The notes beneath the pieces are model-generated. The model was not told where the DNA came from. It saw only the letters and a list, made by a program, of their open reading frames with translations, and searched no databases. From the NCBI GenBank assembly GCA_963847595.1, contig CAWKAJ010000001.1, forward strand, positions 248,001 through 312,000: DNA of 64,000 nucleotides, in the 5' to 3' direction. This DNA comes from JACWAE01 sp963847595 (GTDB taxonomy: Bacteria > Chloroflexota > Dehalococcoidia > SZUA-161). The translations under genes and the position numbers were made by a program. Positions 52,128-61,128 of the stretch are shown here, in pieces (position 1 is the first letter of the stretch; each line of letters opens with the position of its first letter).

Positions 52128-52745
52128 CTATTTAGGCTTCTTTTTGTCCTTGGCCCCGGTGAGGATCTCGTCAATTATCCCGTACTCTATCGCAGAAGGA
52201 GCACTCATAAAGTAGTCGCGGTCGGTATCACGGGCGATCTTTTCCAGAGACTGACCGGTGTGTTTGACCAGAATGGAGCGGATTACATCTTGCTCCCTCA
52301 ATATCTCCTTGGCGGCGATAGCTATATCTGACGCCGGACCTCTGGCACCGCCCATCGCCTGATGCATGTGAATGGTGGAATTGGGCAGTGCGTAGCGCTT
52401 GCCCTTGGTGCCTGCAGCAAGCAATACAGTGGCCATGCTGGCTGCCAGCCCCACGCAGATGGTGGAGACATCGCAGCGGCTTAGCTGGATGGTATCATAG
52501 ATGGCCAGTCCCGCATTTATCTCACCGCCAGGACTATGTACATAGAGGCTGATGTCTTTATCGGGGTCTTCACGCTCCAGAAAGAGAAATTGAGCGATTA
52601 TCAGGTTGGCTATCTGGTCATTGATGGGTGTGCCCAGAAAGACGATGCGCTCCTTGAGCAACAGCGAGTAAATATCGAAGGCACGCTCCCCCCGCGCACT
52701 GCTTTCGATTACGAACGGGATGACGTTACTTGGTTGGTTCTCCAT
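52128..52745 (-). CDS. clpP: ATP-dependent Clp protease proteolytic subunit
   Basis: The chosen 205-residue reading starts MENQPSNVIPFVIESSARGE; the frame to 52808 lies inside tig. Catalytic Ser in GLAASMATVLLAAG, His in STIHMHQAMGG and Asp in DTDRDYFMSA form the triad. It forms the double-heptamer barrel fed by unfoldases such as the ClpC at 28412. AAGGGGG lies before the ATG. It overlaps tig by 20 bp, the usual tig-clpP order, but no clpX follows, as the terminator lies next. Confidence 0.96.
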   Translation of the reverse strand: MENQPSNVIPFVIESSARGERAFDIYSLLLKERIVFLGTPINDQIANLIIAQFLFLEREDPDKDISLYVHSPGGEINAGLAIYDTIQLSRCDVSTICVGLAASMATVLLAAGTKGKRYALPNSTIHMHQAMGGARGPASDIAIAAKEILREQDVIRSILVKHTGQSLEKIARDTDRDYFMSAPSAIEYGIIDEILTGAKDKKKPK

Positions 52746-54054
52746 TCTCTTTTCCCCCTTCCGTTTCCATTGATACTTTGGGTTCCCCCTCCTTAGTGGC
52801 CATATCAATCAAACTATCGATCGTTTTCCTGATATACAAGTTCCTTTTCAGCGATTCCCGCCCCGATGGCGAAGAGAAAAGCTGCCGCACCCTTTCATCA
52901 TTATTAGCACCCTGGATCACACGCTCGACCTCAGCATCCACCTCAGAATCGCCGACCTCAGTCTTCTCCAACTCGCCAAGCTTTTCGAGGACGAGTGAAC
53001 GCTTGATAATATCCTCCGCCGCAGGCTTGAGCTCGTTTCTGAACTCCTCCTCCGTCTTCTTCGCATTCTTTAGATAATTCTCCAGGCTATCTTTCTCCCC
53101 GAGATACTGCTTGCGCTCCTCAATAAGATGGTTGATCTCATCTTGCACCAGAATATCCGGGTATTCCAGACGCGAAATAGCTACCAGAGCCTCGATTGCC
53201 TTGTCCTCCAGCTTCCTCCTCTCTATCCGTTCCTTCTCCCCTCTAATATCGGCTAGAATCTTCTCCTTGAGAGCATCCACGGTCTCTAGGCCACGGCCAA
53301 GGCTCTTGGCGAATTCATCGTCCATGTCGGGTAGATTCTTCTGCTTGATATCGTTGACCAGAACCTTGAAATTGCATTCCTGCCCGGCGAGCTCCTTAAA
53401 ATCCTGGGACAATTTCAAGACGAACACTCTCTCCTCACCTTTTTTAGCCCCCACAAGCTGCTCGGAGAAGCCGGGGAGAGACGAAGATGGTCCAGGAGAT
53501 AGGGGATACCACCCGCCTTTTTCGCTGACAACGACCTTGCCTTCTACAGTGCCCTCTACGTCGATATTCAGCAAATCCTCGGGTTTAGCCTCTCGTTCCA
53601 CAGGCTCCCAGGTCGCCCGCATATTGCGAAGCCTTTCCAGTGCTTCATTAACATCATCATCGGTAACCACTACCGGCTCGGGGATAAACTTGATCTCGTG
53701 ATAGTCGCCCAATTCTACAGTGGGCCGCACCGGCACGGTAGCCTTAAATGACAGCGGCTCGACCTGGATGACCTCCACCTGAGGCCGGGCAATAGCGTCT
53801 ATCTTGTGCTCTTCGATGGCCTTATCATAGGTCTCCGCCAGCAAAAGGTTAGCGGCTTCCTCAACCAGTGCTTCTCTTCCCAGATACCTCTCCAGCATAG
53901 GGCGGGGGGACTTACCCTTGCGGAAGCCAGGCACTGCCGTCTTCGCCGCAAGGCGGCGATAGGCCTTTTCCATGGACTTATCCATCTCATCCTTATCGGT
54001 TTCGACGTTGAGAACTACTCTGCTTCCTTCAATTCTTTCCGTTGTTACCTTCAT
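52726..54054 (-). CDS. tig: Trigger factor
   Basis: The 442-residue product has the ribosome-binding N-domain with the GFRKGKSPRPMLERYLG signature, the FKBP-type PPIase domain (ENIDVEGTVEGK-like region; PGFSEQLVGAKKGEE) and the helical C-domain. It is the ribosome-associated chaperone that meets nascent chains. It is encoded directly before clpP, overlapping by 20 bp, and downstream of aspS by 51 bp. Confidence 0.95.
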   Translation of the reverse strand: MKVTTERIEGSRVVLNVETDKDEMDKSMEKAYRRLAAKTAVPGFRKGKSPRPMLERYLGREALVEEAANLLLAETYDKAIEEHKIDAIARPQVEVIQVEPLSFKATVPVRPTVELGDYHEIKFIPEPVVVTDDDVNEALERLRNMRATWEPVEREAKPEDLLNIDVEGTVEGKVVVSEKGGWYPLSPGPSSSLPGFSEQLVGAKKGEERVFVLKLSQDFKELAGQECNFKVLVNDIKQKNLPDMDDEFAKSLGRGLETVDALKEKILADIRGEKERIERRKLEDKAIEALVAISRLEYPDILVQDEINHLIEERKQYLGEKDSLENYLKNAKKTEEEFRNELKPAAEDIIKRSLVLEKLGELEKTEVGDSEVDAEVERVIQGANNDERVRQLFSSPSGRESLKRNLYIRKTIDSLIDMATKEGEPKVSMETEGGKENGEPTK

Positions 54055-54105
54055 CTTATCTCCATTATACTATGAACCAGCCTCACAGTGAATAAGTGAA
54101 GCCAG

Positions 54106-55923
54106 CTAGACTGCCTCATCAAGCTTCAGATGCAACTCTTTGAGCTGCGCCGGCGGGACAGGAGATGGCGAATCGAACATGAGGTCAACGGCGTTTTGAT
54201 TCTTAGGGAAGGCGATGACCTCCCTGATATTGCTCTCCCCGGTGAGCAGCATCATCAGTCGGTCGATCCCCGGCGCTATGCCACCATGTGGCGGGGCTCC
54301 GCACTCCAGCGCTTCCAGAAAACCTCCGAACTTAGCTTGGACCTCCTCATTGCTATGGCCTAGAATATGGAAAACCTTCTCCTGTAGCTCCCGATTGTGA
54401 ATCCTGATTGAGCCGCTGGAGACCTCGGAGCCGTTGCACACAAAGTCATAGTGCCTCGCCCTCACTTTCCCCGGCTCGGTATCGAGCAGCGGTATATCCT
54501 CAGGATGCGGGGACGTAAAGGGATGGTGCATCGAGTCCCAGCGCTTCTCCTCCTCGATCCACTCAAAAAGCGGGAAGTCCAGGACAAAAGCGAATGCCAG
54601 CAGTTTGGGGTCTGCCAGCTTTAGACGCTGCGCCATCTCCGTGCGCAACGCGCTCAGGACAATGTCCACCACTTTAGGCTTATCGGCGACGACAAGCAAA
54701 AGGTCTCCCATATTAGCTTTCAGACGTCTGGCAATCTCTGTCAACTGCTCTGCTTTAAGGAACTTCGAGACAACAGAGCGAACTTTGTCCGGGGTCAAGC
54801 TGGCGATTGGCTCACCGGCCTTGCCATCGAGCGCCATGGTGATCAGCCCTTTGGCACCTCGACTGCGCACGAATTCAGTTAGCTCCCCCAGTTGGCTGCG
54901 TGTGTATGTGGCGCAGCCCGGGGCGGCAAAGCCCTTAATCCTGCCTCCCTCGGCTAAGACTGTACGAAAAACAGAAAACTCGCTTCCCGCGAAGAGGTCG
55001 GAGAGGTCGGCCATCTCCAGACCAAACCTCAAATCGGGCTTGTCGCTGCCGTACTTCTCCATGACCTCATCCCAAGAGAGGCGAGGGAAGGGCTTAATCA
55101 ACCTGAACTGAGGGGTTACGGTCTCCACCAGGGAGGTGAAAAGTTCCTCCATCAGGCTCAGCACATCTTCTTCATCTATGAAGCTCATCTCGAGGTCAAG
55201 CTGGGTGAACTCTGGCTGGCGGTCAGCCCTCAAGTCCTCATCGCGGAAGCAGCGAGCTATCTGGAAGTACTTATCGTATCCCGCCACCATGAGCAACTGC
55301 TTCAGTTGCTGCGGCGATTGAGGCAGGGCGTAGAACTTGCCGGGATATATCCGGCTGGGCACCAGGTAGTCCCGTGCTCCCTCGGGGGTGCTCTTGATCA
55401 TGATGGGCGTCTCTATCTCAAGAAAGCCCTTGGCATCAAGGAAGTCGCGCATGAACTTGACCACCTTATGCCGCAGGATTAGATTGCGCTGCATCCTCTC
55501 GCGCCTGAGGTCGAGGTAGCGGTACTTGAGACGAAGCGTCTCATCCACCTCCACCTCTTCATTTATGTAAAATGGGGGCGTCTTCGCCCTGTTGAGTAGC
55601 TCGGCCTGCTCAACGATAAGCTCGACCTCGCCTGTTGCCAGCTTGGGGTTTTCCGTGCCTTTGGGACGCAGGGATACCTTGCCCTGCACTCTTACTACAT
55701 ATTCACTTCGCAACTCAGAGGCAATCGAGTGTGCCTTGGCCGACACCTCGGGGTTGAACACTGTCTGTGCTATACCTTCTCGGTCGCGGAGGTCTATGAA
55801 AATGAGTTTCCCGTGGTCGCGCCGCCGGTGGACCCAGCCAGCTATGGTCACTGTCTGGCCAACCTGCTCCTTGCGCAGCTCCCCGCAATAATGGGTCCTT
55901 ACGGCAGTCCTGGATTTAGTCAT
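54106..55923 (-). CDS. aspS: Aspartyl-tRNA synthetase
   Basis: The chosen 605-residue reading starts MTKSRTAVRTHYCGELRKEQ; ATG 55923 is 7 nt after a TATAAT, with no ribosome site, so translation is probably leaderless. OB-fold (VTIAGWVHRRRDHGKLIFID), class II motif 2 (FRDEDLRADRQPEFTQLD), the bacterial GAD insertion and motif 3 (GIAPGIDRLMMLLTG) are complete. Whether it also mischarges tRNA-Asn cannot be judged. It heads an aspS-tig-clpP set. Confidence 0.95.
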   Translation of the reverse strand: MTKSRTAVRTHYCGELRKEQVGQTVTIAGWVHRRRDHGKLIFIDLRDREGIAQTVFNPEVSAKAHSIASELRSEYVVRVQGKVSLRPKGTENPKLATGEVELIVEQAELLNRAKTPPFYINEEVEVDETLRLKYRYLDLRRERMQRNLILRHKVVKFMRDFLDAKGFLEIETPIMIKSTPEGARDYLVPSRIYPGKFYALPQSPQQLKQLLMVAGYDKYFQIARCFRDEDLRADRQPEFTQLDLEMSFIDEEDVLSLMEELFTSLVETVTPQFRLIKPFPRLSWDEVMEKYGSDKPDLRFGLEMADLSDLFAGSEFSVFRTVLAEGGRIKGFAAPGCATYTRSQLGELTEFVRSRGAKGLITMALDGKAGEPIASLTPDKVRSVVSKFLKAEQLTEIARRLKANMGDLLLVVADKPKVVDIVLSALRTEMAQRLKLADPKLLAFAFVLDFPLFEWIEEEKRWDSMHHPFTSPHPEDIPLLDTEPGKVRARHYDFVCNGSEVSSGSIRIHNRELQEKVFHILGHSNEEVQAKFGGFLEALECGAPPHGGIAPGIDRLMMLLTGESNIREVIAFPKNQNAVDLMFDSPSPVPPAQLKELHLKLDEAV

Positions 55924-55959
55924 AGGCAAGATTATATAGGAAAGGGATAGCAGTTTCAA
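55924..55959 (-). promoter_or_regulatory. aspS promoter, leaderless
   Basis: On the minus strand TTGAAA (55954-55959), 17 bp and TATAAT (55931-55936) form a strong promoter; only CTTGCCT separates the -10 from the ATG. The expected start point falls at or next to the ATG, so the message would have no leader. Confidence 0.83.
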
Positions 55960-55971
55960 TCTGCCTTTATC

Positions 55972-55999
55972 GTAGGGGCACGAAATGCCGTGCCCCTAC
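55972..55999. repeat. GTAGGGGC palindrome upstream of aspS
   Basis: GTAGGGGCACGAAATGCCGT and GCCCCTAC, a near-perfect palindrome with one unpaired position in the core (GAAATGCC). Confidence 0.8.
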
Positions 56000-56082
56000 A
56001 CAGTTCGCTAAGTTGACTTCGTTAGCCTCCAAATGATACCCTTAATCTAAATTACAAATGTTTGGGGAAAGAGGAATCCGTT

Positions 56083-57039
56083 ATGTTCAAGACCAGGCTA
56101 ACTGAGCTATTGGGCGTGAAATATCCCATAATCGGCGGCGCAATGGCTTATCTGAGCGGAGGAAGGCTGGCTGCAGCGGTCTCCAATGCCGGAGGATTCG
56201 GGCTTATCTCTGCGGTTACCTTCTCGCGGGAGGAGTTGCAGAATGAAATCCGGCTCTGCCGCAAACTTACAAAAAAGCCTTTCGGGGTAAATATCGCACT
56301 CATACACCGTGACCCGAGAAAGATAGAGCAGGACATGGACGTGGTTATCGAAGAGGGTGTCAGAGTTATCGAGACCGCTGCGCTTAACCCCGAGCAATTT
56401 GTGGGGCGACTCAAGAAGAGAGGGGTGACAGTGCTGCACAAGTGCGCCGCCGTAAGACATGCTCAGACGGCGGAGCGAATCGGAGTCGATGCCATTACTC
56501 TGGTAGGTTATGACGCTGCAGGTCACACCGGTCTAGACGACCTGCCCCTTTCCATCATGATTCCTCTGGCAGTGGACTCACTGAAGATACCCGTGGTAGC
56601 TGCCGGAGGCGTTGGCGATGGGCGGGGCTTCGTGGCCGCTCTGGCCCTGGGAGCTAGCGGCGTGCAGATAGGCACCCGACTCATGGCATCCCAGGAGTGC
56701 CCTGCCTGCGACAAATTCAAAGACTGGTTGGTTGAGACCGAGGCAACCGACACAGTCCATGTGGAACGCTCTATGAACAGGGCTTACAGGGTGCGCAGAA
56801 ACGCGGCTGCGGAAAAGGTGCTGGAGATGGAAAAGAAGGGCTGCGACATTTTCGAACTCCTGCCCTATATAGGCGGCGAAGCTCTGCAAAAGGTGCTCTT
56901 CGAAGGCGATGTAGACGCAGGTGTTGTCGCCTGCGGGCCGGTGGCAGGCTTGATCAACGACGTGCCGTCCGTCAAGCAGATTATCAACCGCATGGTAAAA
57001 CAGGGCCAGGACATTGTAAAACGGCTGAACGCTAGTTAA
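56083..57039 (+). CDS. Nitronate monooxygenase / FabK-like flavoenzyme
   Basis: The chosen 318-residue reading starts MFKTRLTELLGVKYPIIGGA, with AGAGGA before the ATG. The FMN TIM barrel has the MAYLSGGRLAAAVSNAGGFG, PFGVNIALI, HKCAAVRHA and AGGVGDGRGFVAALALGASGVQIGTR segments of the 2-nitropropane dioxygenase / enoyl-ACP reductase II family. The substrate is uncertain; the FabK type would use enoyl-ACP. A repeat lies just after the stop. Confidence 0.85.
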   Translation: MFKTRLTELLGVKYPIIGGAMAYLSGGRLAAAVSNAGGFGLISAVTFSREELQNEIRLCRKLTKKPFGVNIALIHRDPRKIEQDMDVVIEEGVRVIETAALNPEQFVGRLKKRGVTVLHKCAAVRHAQTAERIGVDAITLVGYDAAGHTGLDDLPLSIMIPLAVDSLKIPVVAAGGVGDGRGFVAALALGASGVQIGTRLMASQECPACDKFKDWLVETEATDTVHVERSMNRAYRVRRNAAAEKVLEMEKKGCDIFELLPYIGGEALQKVLFEGDVDAGVVACGPVAGLINDVPSVKQIINRMVKQGQDIVKRLNAS

Positions 57040-57045
57040 GCAACC

Positions 57046-57214
57046 GTAGGGGCATCCTTCCTATGGAGGATGCCCCTACGGTATATTCTCCTCCCGGCCA
57101 AAGTTGCTAACTTCTGAAAATTCGCTAAAATGTAGTCTATTATCTCTAAAGAGTGTTCATAAATGTAGTTGCCCAATTCATTGGGCTTCTTCGCTTGATA
57201 AATCAGGCAACTAC
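57046..57214. repeat. Two palindromic elements upstream of the acyl-CoA dehydrogenase
   Basis: The first (57046-57079) is GTAGGGGCATCCTTC-CTAT-GGAGGATGCCCCTAC-like. The second (57165-57214) has outer arms GTAGTTGCC / GGCAACTAC and an inner hairpin CCCAAT-TC-ATTGGG. Both lie between the nitronate gene and the TTG start at 57241. Confidence 0.7.
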
Positions 57215-57240
57215 GAAAAACCACCCGAAGGAGAGCTACC

Positions 57241-58398
57241 TTGGAGTACTTCTTAACCGAACAGCAGAAGCTCATTAAAAGCATAGCTCGCAGAATCGCC
57301 GAGGAAAGGATTCTCCCAGTCCGTGCCGAGCTGGACGAGAAAGAGCAGTTCCCCTGGGAGCTAATCAAAGATATCGCTAACGCCGACCTGTTTAGAATCT
57401 TCATTCCCGAACAATACGAGGGTATGGGCGAGGGTTCCTTTGCCCTCTGCATCGCAGTTGAGGAACTAAGTCGCGCTTGCGCCGGCGTAGCGCTCACTTA
57501 TGCCGCCGACGCTCTGGGGGCTTTCCCCATACTACTTTATGCCAGCGAAAAACAGAAGCAGCAGTATCTCCCAGCTATAGCCAGCGGAACGAGGCTCACC
57601 GCCTTCGGGCTCACAGAGTCCGGGGCCGGCAGCGACGCCGGAGCTATCAAGACAACCGCCAAGCGCGACGGCGACAGCTATGTGCTCAACGGCACCAAGC
57701 AGTTTATCACCAACGGCGGCGAGGCCGAGATATATACCGTCATCGCGCTCACCGACCCCACAAAAGGAGCCCGCGGCGCCAGCGCCTTCATCGTGGAGAA
57801 GGGGACGTCCGGCTTCACCTTCGGCAAGAAGGAAAAGAAAATGGGCATACGCTGCTCCGCCACCCGTGAGCTTGTTTTCCACAACTGCCGCATCCCCAGA
57901 GAGAACCTGCTCTCCAGAGAGGGTATGGGATTCATCGTAACCATGAAGACTCTGGACTCCTCTCGCCCCGGCGTTGGCGCCCTGGCAATAGGCCTAGCAC
58001 AAGGTGCGCTGGAGGCAGCGGTGGCTTATGCCAGGCAGCGCGTCCAGTTCGGGCATCCGGTCTCGTCCATCCAGGCCGTGCAGCACATACTGGCGAATAT
58101 GGCCATGGAATTGGAGGCAGCCCGAGCGCTGGTCTATGCCACGGCCAAGACCATAGACAGCGGGGCCAAGGACTTCACCGAGGAAGGCGCGATGGCGAAG
58201 GTCTTCGCCACGGATATGGCGATGAAGGTGACCACCGACGCCGTTCAGGTGTTCGGCGGCGCGGGCTATATGCGTGACTACCCGGTGGAGAAAATGATGC
58301 GCGACGCCAAGATAAATCAGATTTATGAGGGCACCAACCAGGTGCTGAGAAACGTCATCGCCCTTGAGCTGTTGCGGAGGAAGGGGCTGAGAGATTGA
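57241..58398 (+). CDS. Acyl-CoA dehydrogenase
   Basis: The 385-residue product begins at TTG, with GAAGGAGAG upstream. The FAD-binding segments (FGLTESGAGSDAGAIKTTA, LNGTKQFITNGGEA, VQVFGGAGYMRDYPVEKMMRD) and the C-terminal catalytic IYEGTNQVLRNVIALELL region are clear. It would oxidise an acyl-CoA to enoyl-CoA and pass electrons to the EtfAB encoded next. The chain-length preference is unknown. A 4-nt overlap leads into etfB. Confidence 0.95.
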   Translation: MEYFLTEQQKLIKSIARRIAEERILPVRAELDEKEQFPWELIKDIANADLFRIFIPEQYEGMGEGSFALCIAVEELSRACAGVALTYAADALGAFPILLYASEKQKQQYLPAIASGTRLTAFGLTESGAGSDAGAIKTTAKRDGDSYVLNGTKQFITNGGEAEIYTVIALTDPTKGARGASAFIVEKGTSGFTFGKKEKKMGIRCSATRELVFHNCRIPRENLLSREGMGFIVTMKTLDSSRPGVGALAIGLAQGALEAAVAYARQRVQFGHPVSSIQAVQHILANMAMELEAARALVYATAKTIDSGAKDFTEEGAMAKVFATDMAMKVTTDAVQVFGGAGYMRDYPVEKMMRDAKINQIYEGTNQVLRNVIALELLRRKGLRD

Positions 58399-59174
58399 AC
58401 ATCATCGTCTGTATCAAGCAGGTGCCGGGCACTACGGAGATTAAGATAGACCCCAAGACCAACACGCTGGTCAGAGAGGGCGTGAAAAGCATCGTCAATC
58501 CCTTCGACGCCTACGCCCTGGAGGAGGGCGTTCGTCTCAAAGAAAGCTACGGCGGCAAGGTCACGGTTATCACTATGGGGCCTCCCCAGGCGGAGGAGGC
58601 GTTGAGGGAGACTATATCCCTAGGCGCTGACGAGGCTATCCTGCTCAGCGACCGCGCCTTCGCCGGCTCGGATACCTGGGCTACTTCGTACGTACTCTCC
58701 AAGGCAGTCGCCAAGATAGCGAATCACGATATCATAATCTGCGGAAGACAGACGCTGGATGGGGACACGGGACAGGTGGGCCCTGAGCTTTCCGAGATGT
58801 TGAAGATACCGTTCGTGTCATACGTGAGCAAGGTCGAGGAGATAAAGGATAAATATATAAGGGTGCAGCGGATGATTGAGGAGGGACACGAGATAATAGA
58901 GACGACTCTTCCCGCCGTAATCACCGTGGTCAAGGAGATAAATGTGCCCCGTCTGCCCTCGCTGCGCGGCTCGATGAAGGCGAAGACCGCCAAGATACCC
59001 GTCTGGAACGCAGTGGAGATAGGCGCGGAAACGGACAAGGCCGGTATCCCCGGCTCCCCCACCCGCGTGGTCAAGATATTCTTCCCCAAGAGAGAGCACC
59101 AGAGCGAGATGCTACAGGGAACAGTAGAAGAGCAAATAGAGAAGCTGGTGGAGAGGCTGGACAAGATAATCTGA
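58395..59174 (+). CDS. etfB: Electron transfer flavoprotein beta subunit
   Basis: The 259-residue product starts at TTG 58395, overlapping the TGA of the dehydrogenase (TTGA). VCIKQVPGTTEIKIDPKTNT, VTVITMGPPQAEEALRETIS and ICGRQTLDGDTGQVGPELSEML are EtfB signatures. With EtfA it forms the FAD/AMP-binding electron carrier between the dehydrogenase and the downstream acceptor. The extended C-terminus after SLRGSMKAK is normal for anaerobic types. Confidence 0.95.
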   Translation: MNIIVCIKQVPGTTEIKIDPKTNTLVREGVKSIVNPFDAYALEEGVRLKESYGGKVTVITMGPPQAEEALRETISLGADEAILLSDRAFAGSDTWATSYVLSKAVAKIANHDIIICGRQTLDGDTGQVGPELSEMLKIPFVSYVSKVEEIKDKYIRVQRMIEEGHEIIETTLPAVITVVKEINVPRLPSLRGSMKAKTAKIPVWNAVEIGAETDKAGIPGSPTRVVKIFFPKREHQSEMLQGTVEEQIEKLVERLDKII

Positions 59175-59193
59175 GTCTGGAGCCAAACAAAAA

Positions 59194-60381
59194 ATGACAA
59201 TTCAGATAGACCTTGAGAAATGTACCGGCTGCGGCTCATGTGTGCCGCTATGCCCCTTCGGGGTTATGGAGCTGGTCGATGACAAGGTGCGTATCAAAGA
59301 AGGCTGCAATCTCTGCGGCGCCTGCGTGGATGCCTGTACCTTCGACGCCATAAAAATAGAGAAGGCAGAGCAGAAGGTCAGCGAAGGCTACAAAGGCGTA
59401 TGGGTCTTCGCCGAGCAGCGTGACGGCAAGCTCAAGAGCGTGGCCTACGAACTGGTCTCCGAGGGCAGGAAGCTGGCAGATAAGCTGGGCACCGAACTCG
59501 GCGCGGTATGCCTGGGACACAATATCAAGGATGTGGAACAGCTCGTCTGCTATGGCGCCGACAAGGTCTACCTGGCGGACGACCCTGCGCTGGCAGACCA
59601 TCAGGAGGACCTATATACTGAATTGCTCCTGGACCTCATCAAAAAGCACAGGCCCGAGATACTTATCGCAGGCGCCACCTCGATGGGGCGCTCTTTTGTC
59701 CCCAGGGTGGCCGCTTTGCTCTATACGGGGCTCACCGCCGACTGCACAGGCCTCGACATAGACACTGAGACCAAGCTGCTGCTTCAGACTCGTCCCACCT
59801 TCGGCGGCAATGTCATGGCCACCATAATGTGCCAGGCGAAGAGGCCTCAGATGGCAACTGTGCGTCCCCACGTGTTCAAAAAGGGAACTCACCACAAGGA
59901 GCGCAAGGGGCAGATAATAAAGGTGGACTTCAAAAAAGAGGCCGTTACAGCCAGAACCAGGCTGGTTAAATTCATCGAAGACCTGAGTGAGAAGATCAAG
60001 CTGGACGAAGCGGAGATAATCGTCTCAGGCGGTCGCGGGCTGGGCAAGCCGGAAAACTTCCAGATTATAAAGGAATTGGCTGAGGTGCTGGGAGCTGCGG
60101 TGGGCTCCTCACGTCCCCCTGTAGACGAGGGCTGGATACCTTACTCACACCAAGTAGGCCAGACAGGAAAGACCGTGTGCCCCAAGCTATATATCGCCTG
60201 CGGCATCTCGGGGTCGGTACAACATCTGGCCGGCATGCAGACATCGGAGTGCATCATCGCTATAAATGAGGACCCCAATGCGCCTATCTTTCAGGTGGCT
60301 ACTTACGGCGTAGTGGGGGACCTGTTTAAGGTAATACCAATGCTGACCGAGAAGTTGAAGAGGTCCAGGGGACTCGTATAG
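59194..60381 (+). CDS. etfA: Electron transfer flavoprotein alpha subunit with N-terminal ferredoxin
   Basis: The 395-residue product begins with an 8-Cys ferredoxin domain (CTGCGSCVPLCPFGVMEL, then CNLCGACVDACTFDAI; residues about 1-60), then the EtfA domain with AGATSMGRSFVPRVAALLYTG, SGGRGLGKPENF and the FAD-binding VGSSRPPVDEGW, HQVGQTGKTVCPKLYIACGI. Ferredoxin-fused EtfA is typical of anaerobes and of complexes that can bifurcate electrons; without the partner dehydrogenase this stays inference. 19 nt after etfB. Confidence 0.95.
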   Translation: MTIQIDLEKCTGCGSCVPLCPFGVMELVDDKVRIKEGCNLCGACVDACTFDAIKIEKAEQKVSEGYKGVWVFAEQRDGKLKSVAYELVSEGRKLADKLGTELGAVCLGHNIKDVEQLVCYGADKVYLADDPALADHQEDLYTELLLDLIKKHRPEILIAGATSMGRSFVPRVAALLYTGLTADCTGLDIDTETKLLLQTRPTFGGNVMATIMCQAKRPQMATVRPHVFKKGTHHKERKGQIIKVDFKKEAVTARTRLVKFIEDLSEKIKLDEAEIIVSGGRGLGKPENFQIIKELAEVLGAAVGSSRPPVDEGWIPYSHQVGQTGKTVCPKLYIACGISGSVQHLAGMQTSECIIAINEDPNAPIFQVATYGVVGDLFKVIPMLTEKLKRSRGLV

Positions 60382-60454
60382 AGTTTTCCCCTAGCTACGG
60401 AAAAGAGAAGCAGAAACCCTCTGTTCCCTGGTCAAGGCGGTCTACTCTCCCGGC

Positions 60455-60706
60455 TTACAGAGATAAGTCAACTACTCTGAAGACGCTCTTTACTTTCGCA
60501 GGCATCCACTGGCGGAGATAATCGATTCTCTCCTGGGGGGGCAAATCCCATTTGGGATTCACCTCAAATTCTACTGCCACCCTGGACTTTTCCACCTTGG
60601 CATTAGATACAGTGCCTCTGAAGCCCAGGACTCTGATAATCTCCTCCCGGGCTCGATCAACGTCCGGGCGACCATTTCCGCCAATTGCCTCGAGAACAAT
60701 CTTCAT
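60455..60706 (-). CDS. Small hypothetical protein
   Basis: The 83-residue product, not recognised, has the look of a compact alpha/beta domain: LEAIGGNGRPDVDRAREEII, VEKSRVAVEFEVNPKWDLPP, MPAKVKSVFRVVDLSL. No signal or membrane segment. AGGAGG lies at -10, so it is probably translated. Convergent with etfA, downstream of the TTACA repeat region. Confidence 0.65.
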   Translation of the reverse strand: MKIVLEAIGGNGRPDVDRAREEIIRVLGFRGTVSNAKVEKSRVAVEFEVNPKWDLPPQERIDYLRQWMPAKVKSVFRVVDLSL

Positions 60707-61128
60707 ATTCTGCCTCCTCTTCCTCTCGGATAGTCAAGCCAACCTCAAAAGTCTGCTGCTATATTCTTTGTGCTCTGACTTTCCTCGTCAGCCGGTCTCC
60801 AACCTGGACAGTACAGATAACTCCTATAGGTCTATATTAGACTTATACGATTACAATTTCGTTAAGAATACACGGGTAAGATTACAAACACATTACAAAA
60901 ATATTACATTACAGAATTTTTCGTCCATCTTCGTATAAGTATATTATTACAAAACCACATTAAACAAACCGCTTTCGGGTAATTTTGCTAAGAATGTGAG
61001 GAGACTATCGGGAAGGCATGGCCTGATGGGATTAGTCCGAAGAGGTTACCCTGATGGGGGAAGTATTAGTTCTGGTGCTCGGGCGAGACAGGCCCAGAAA
61101 CCGCTGCGCTGGGCCGGGGCTGTTCAAG
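60707..61128. other. A/T-rich gap with TTACA repeats
   Basis: This 422-bp gap between the hypothetical gene and the response regulator is much richer in A/T than the rest of the window. ATTACA occurs at 60850, 60881, 60892, 60903, 60908 and 60946; three of these are spaced 11 bp. No convincing gene; a possible short frame near 61025 lacks support. Confidence 0.65.
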
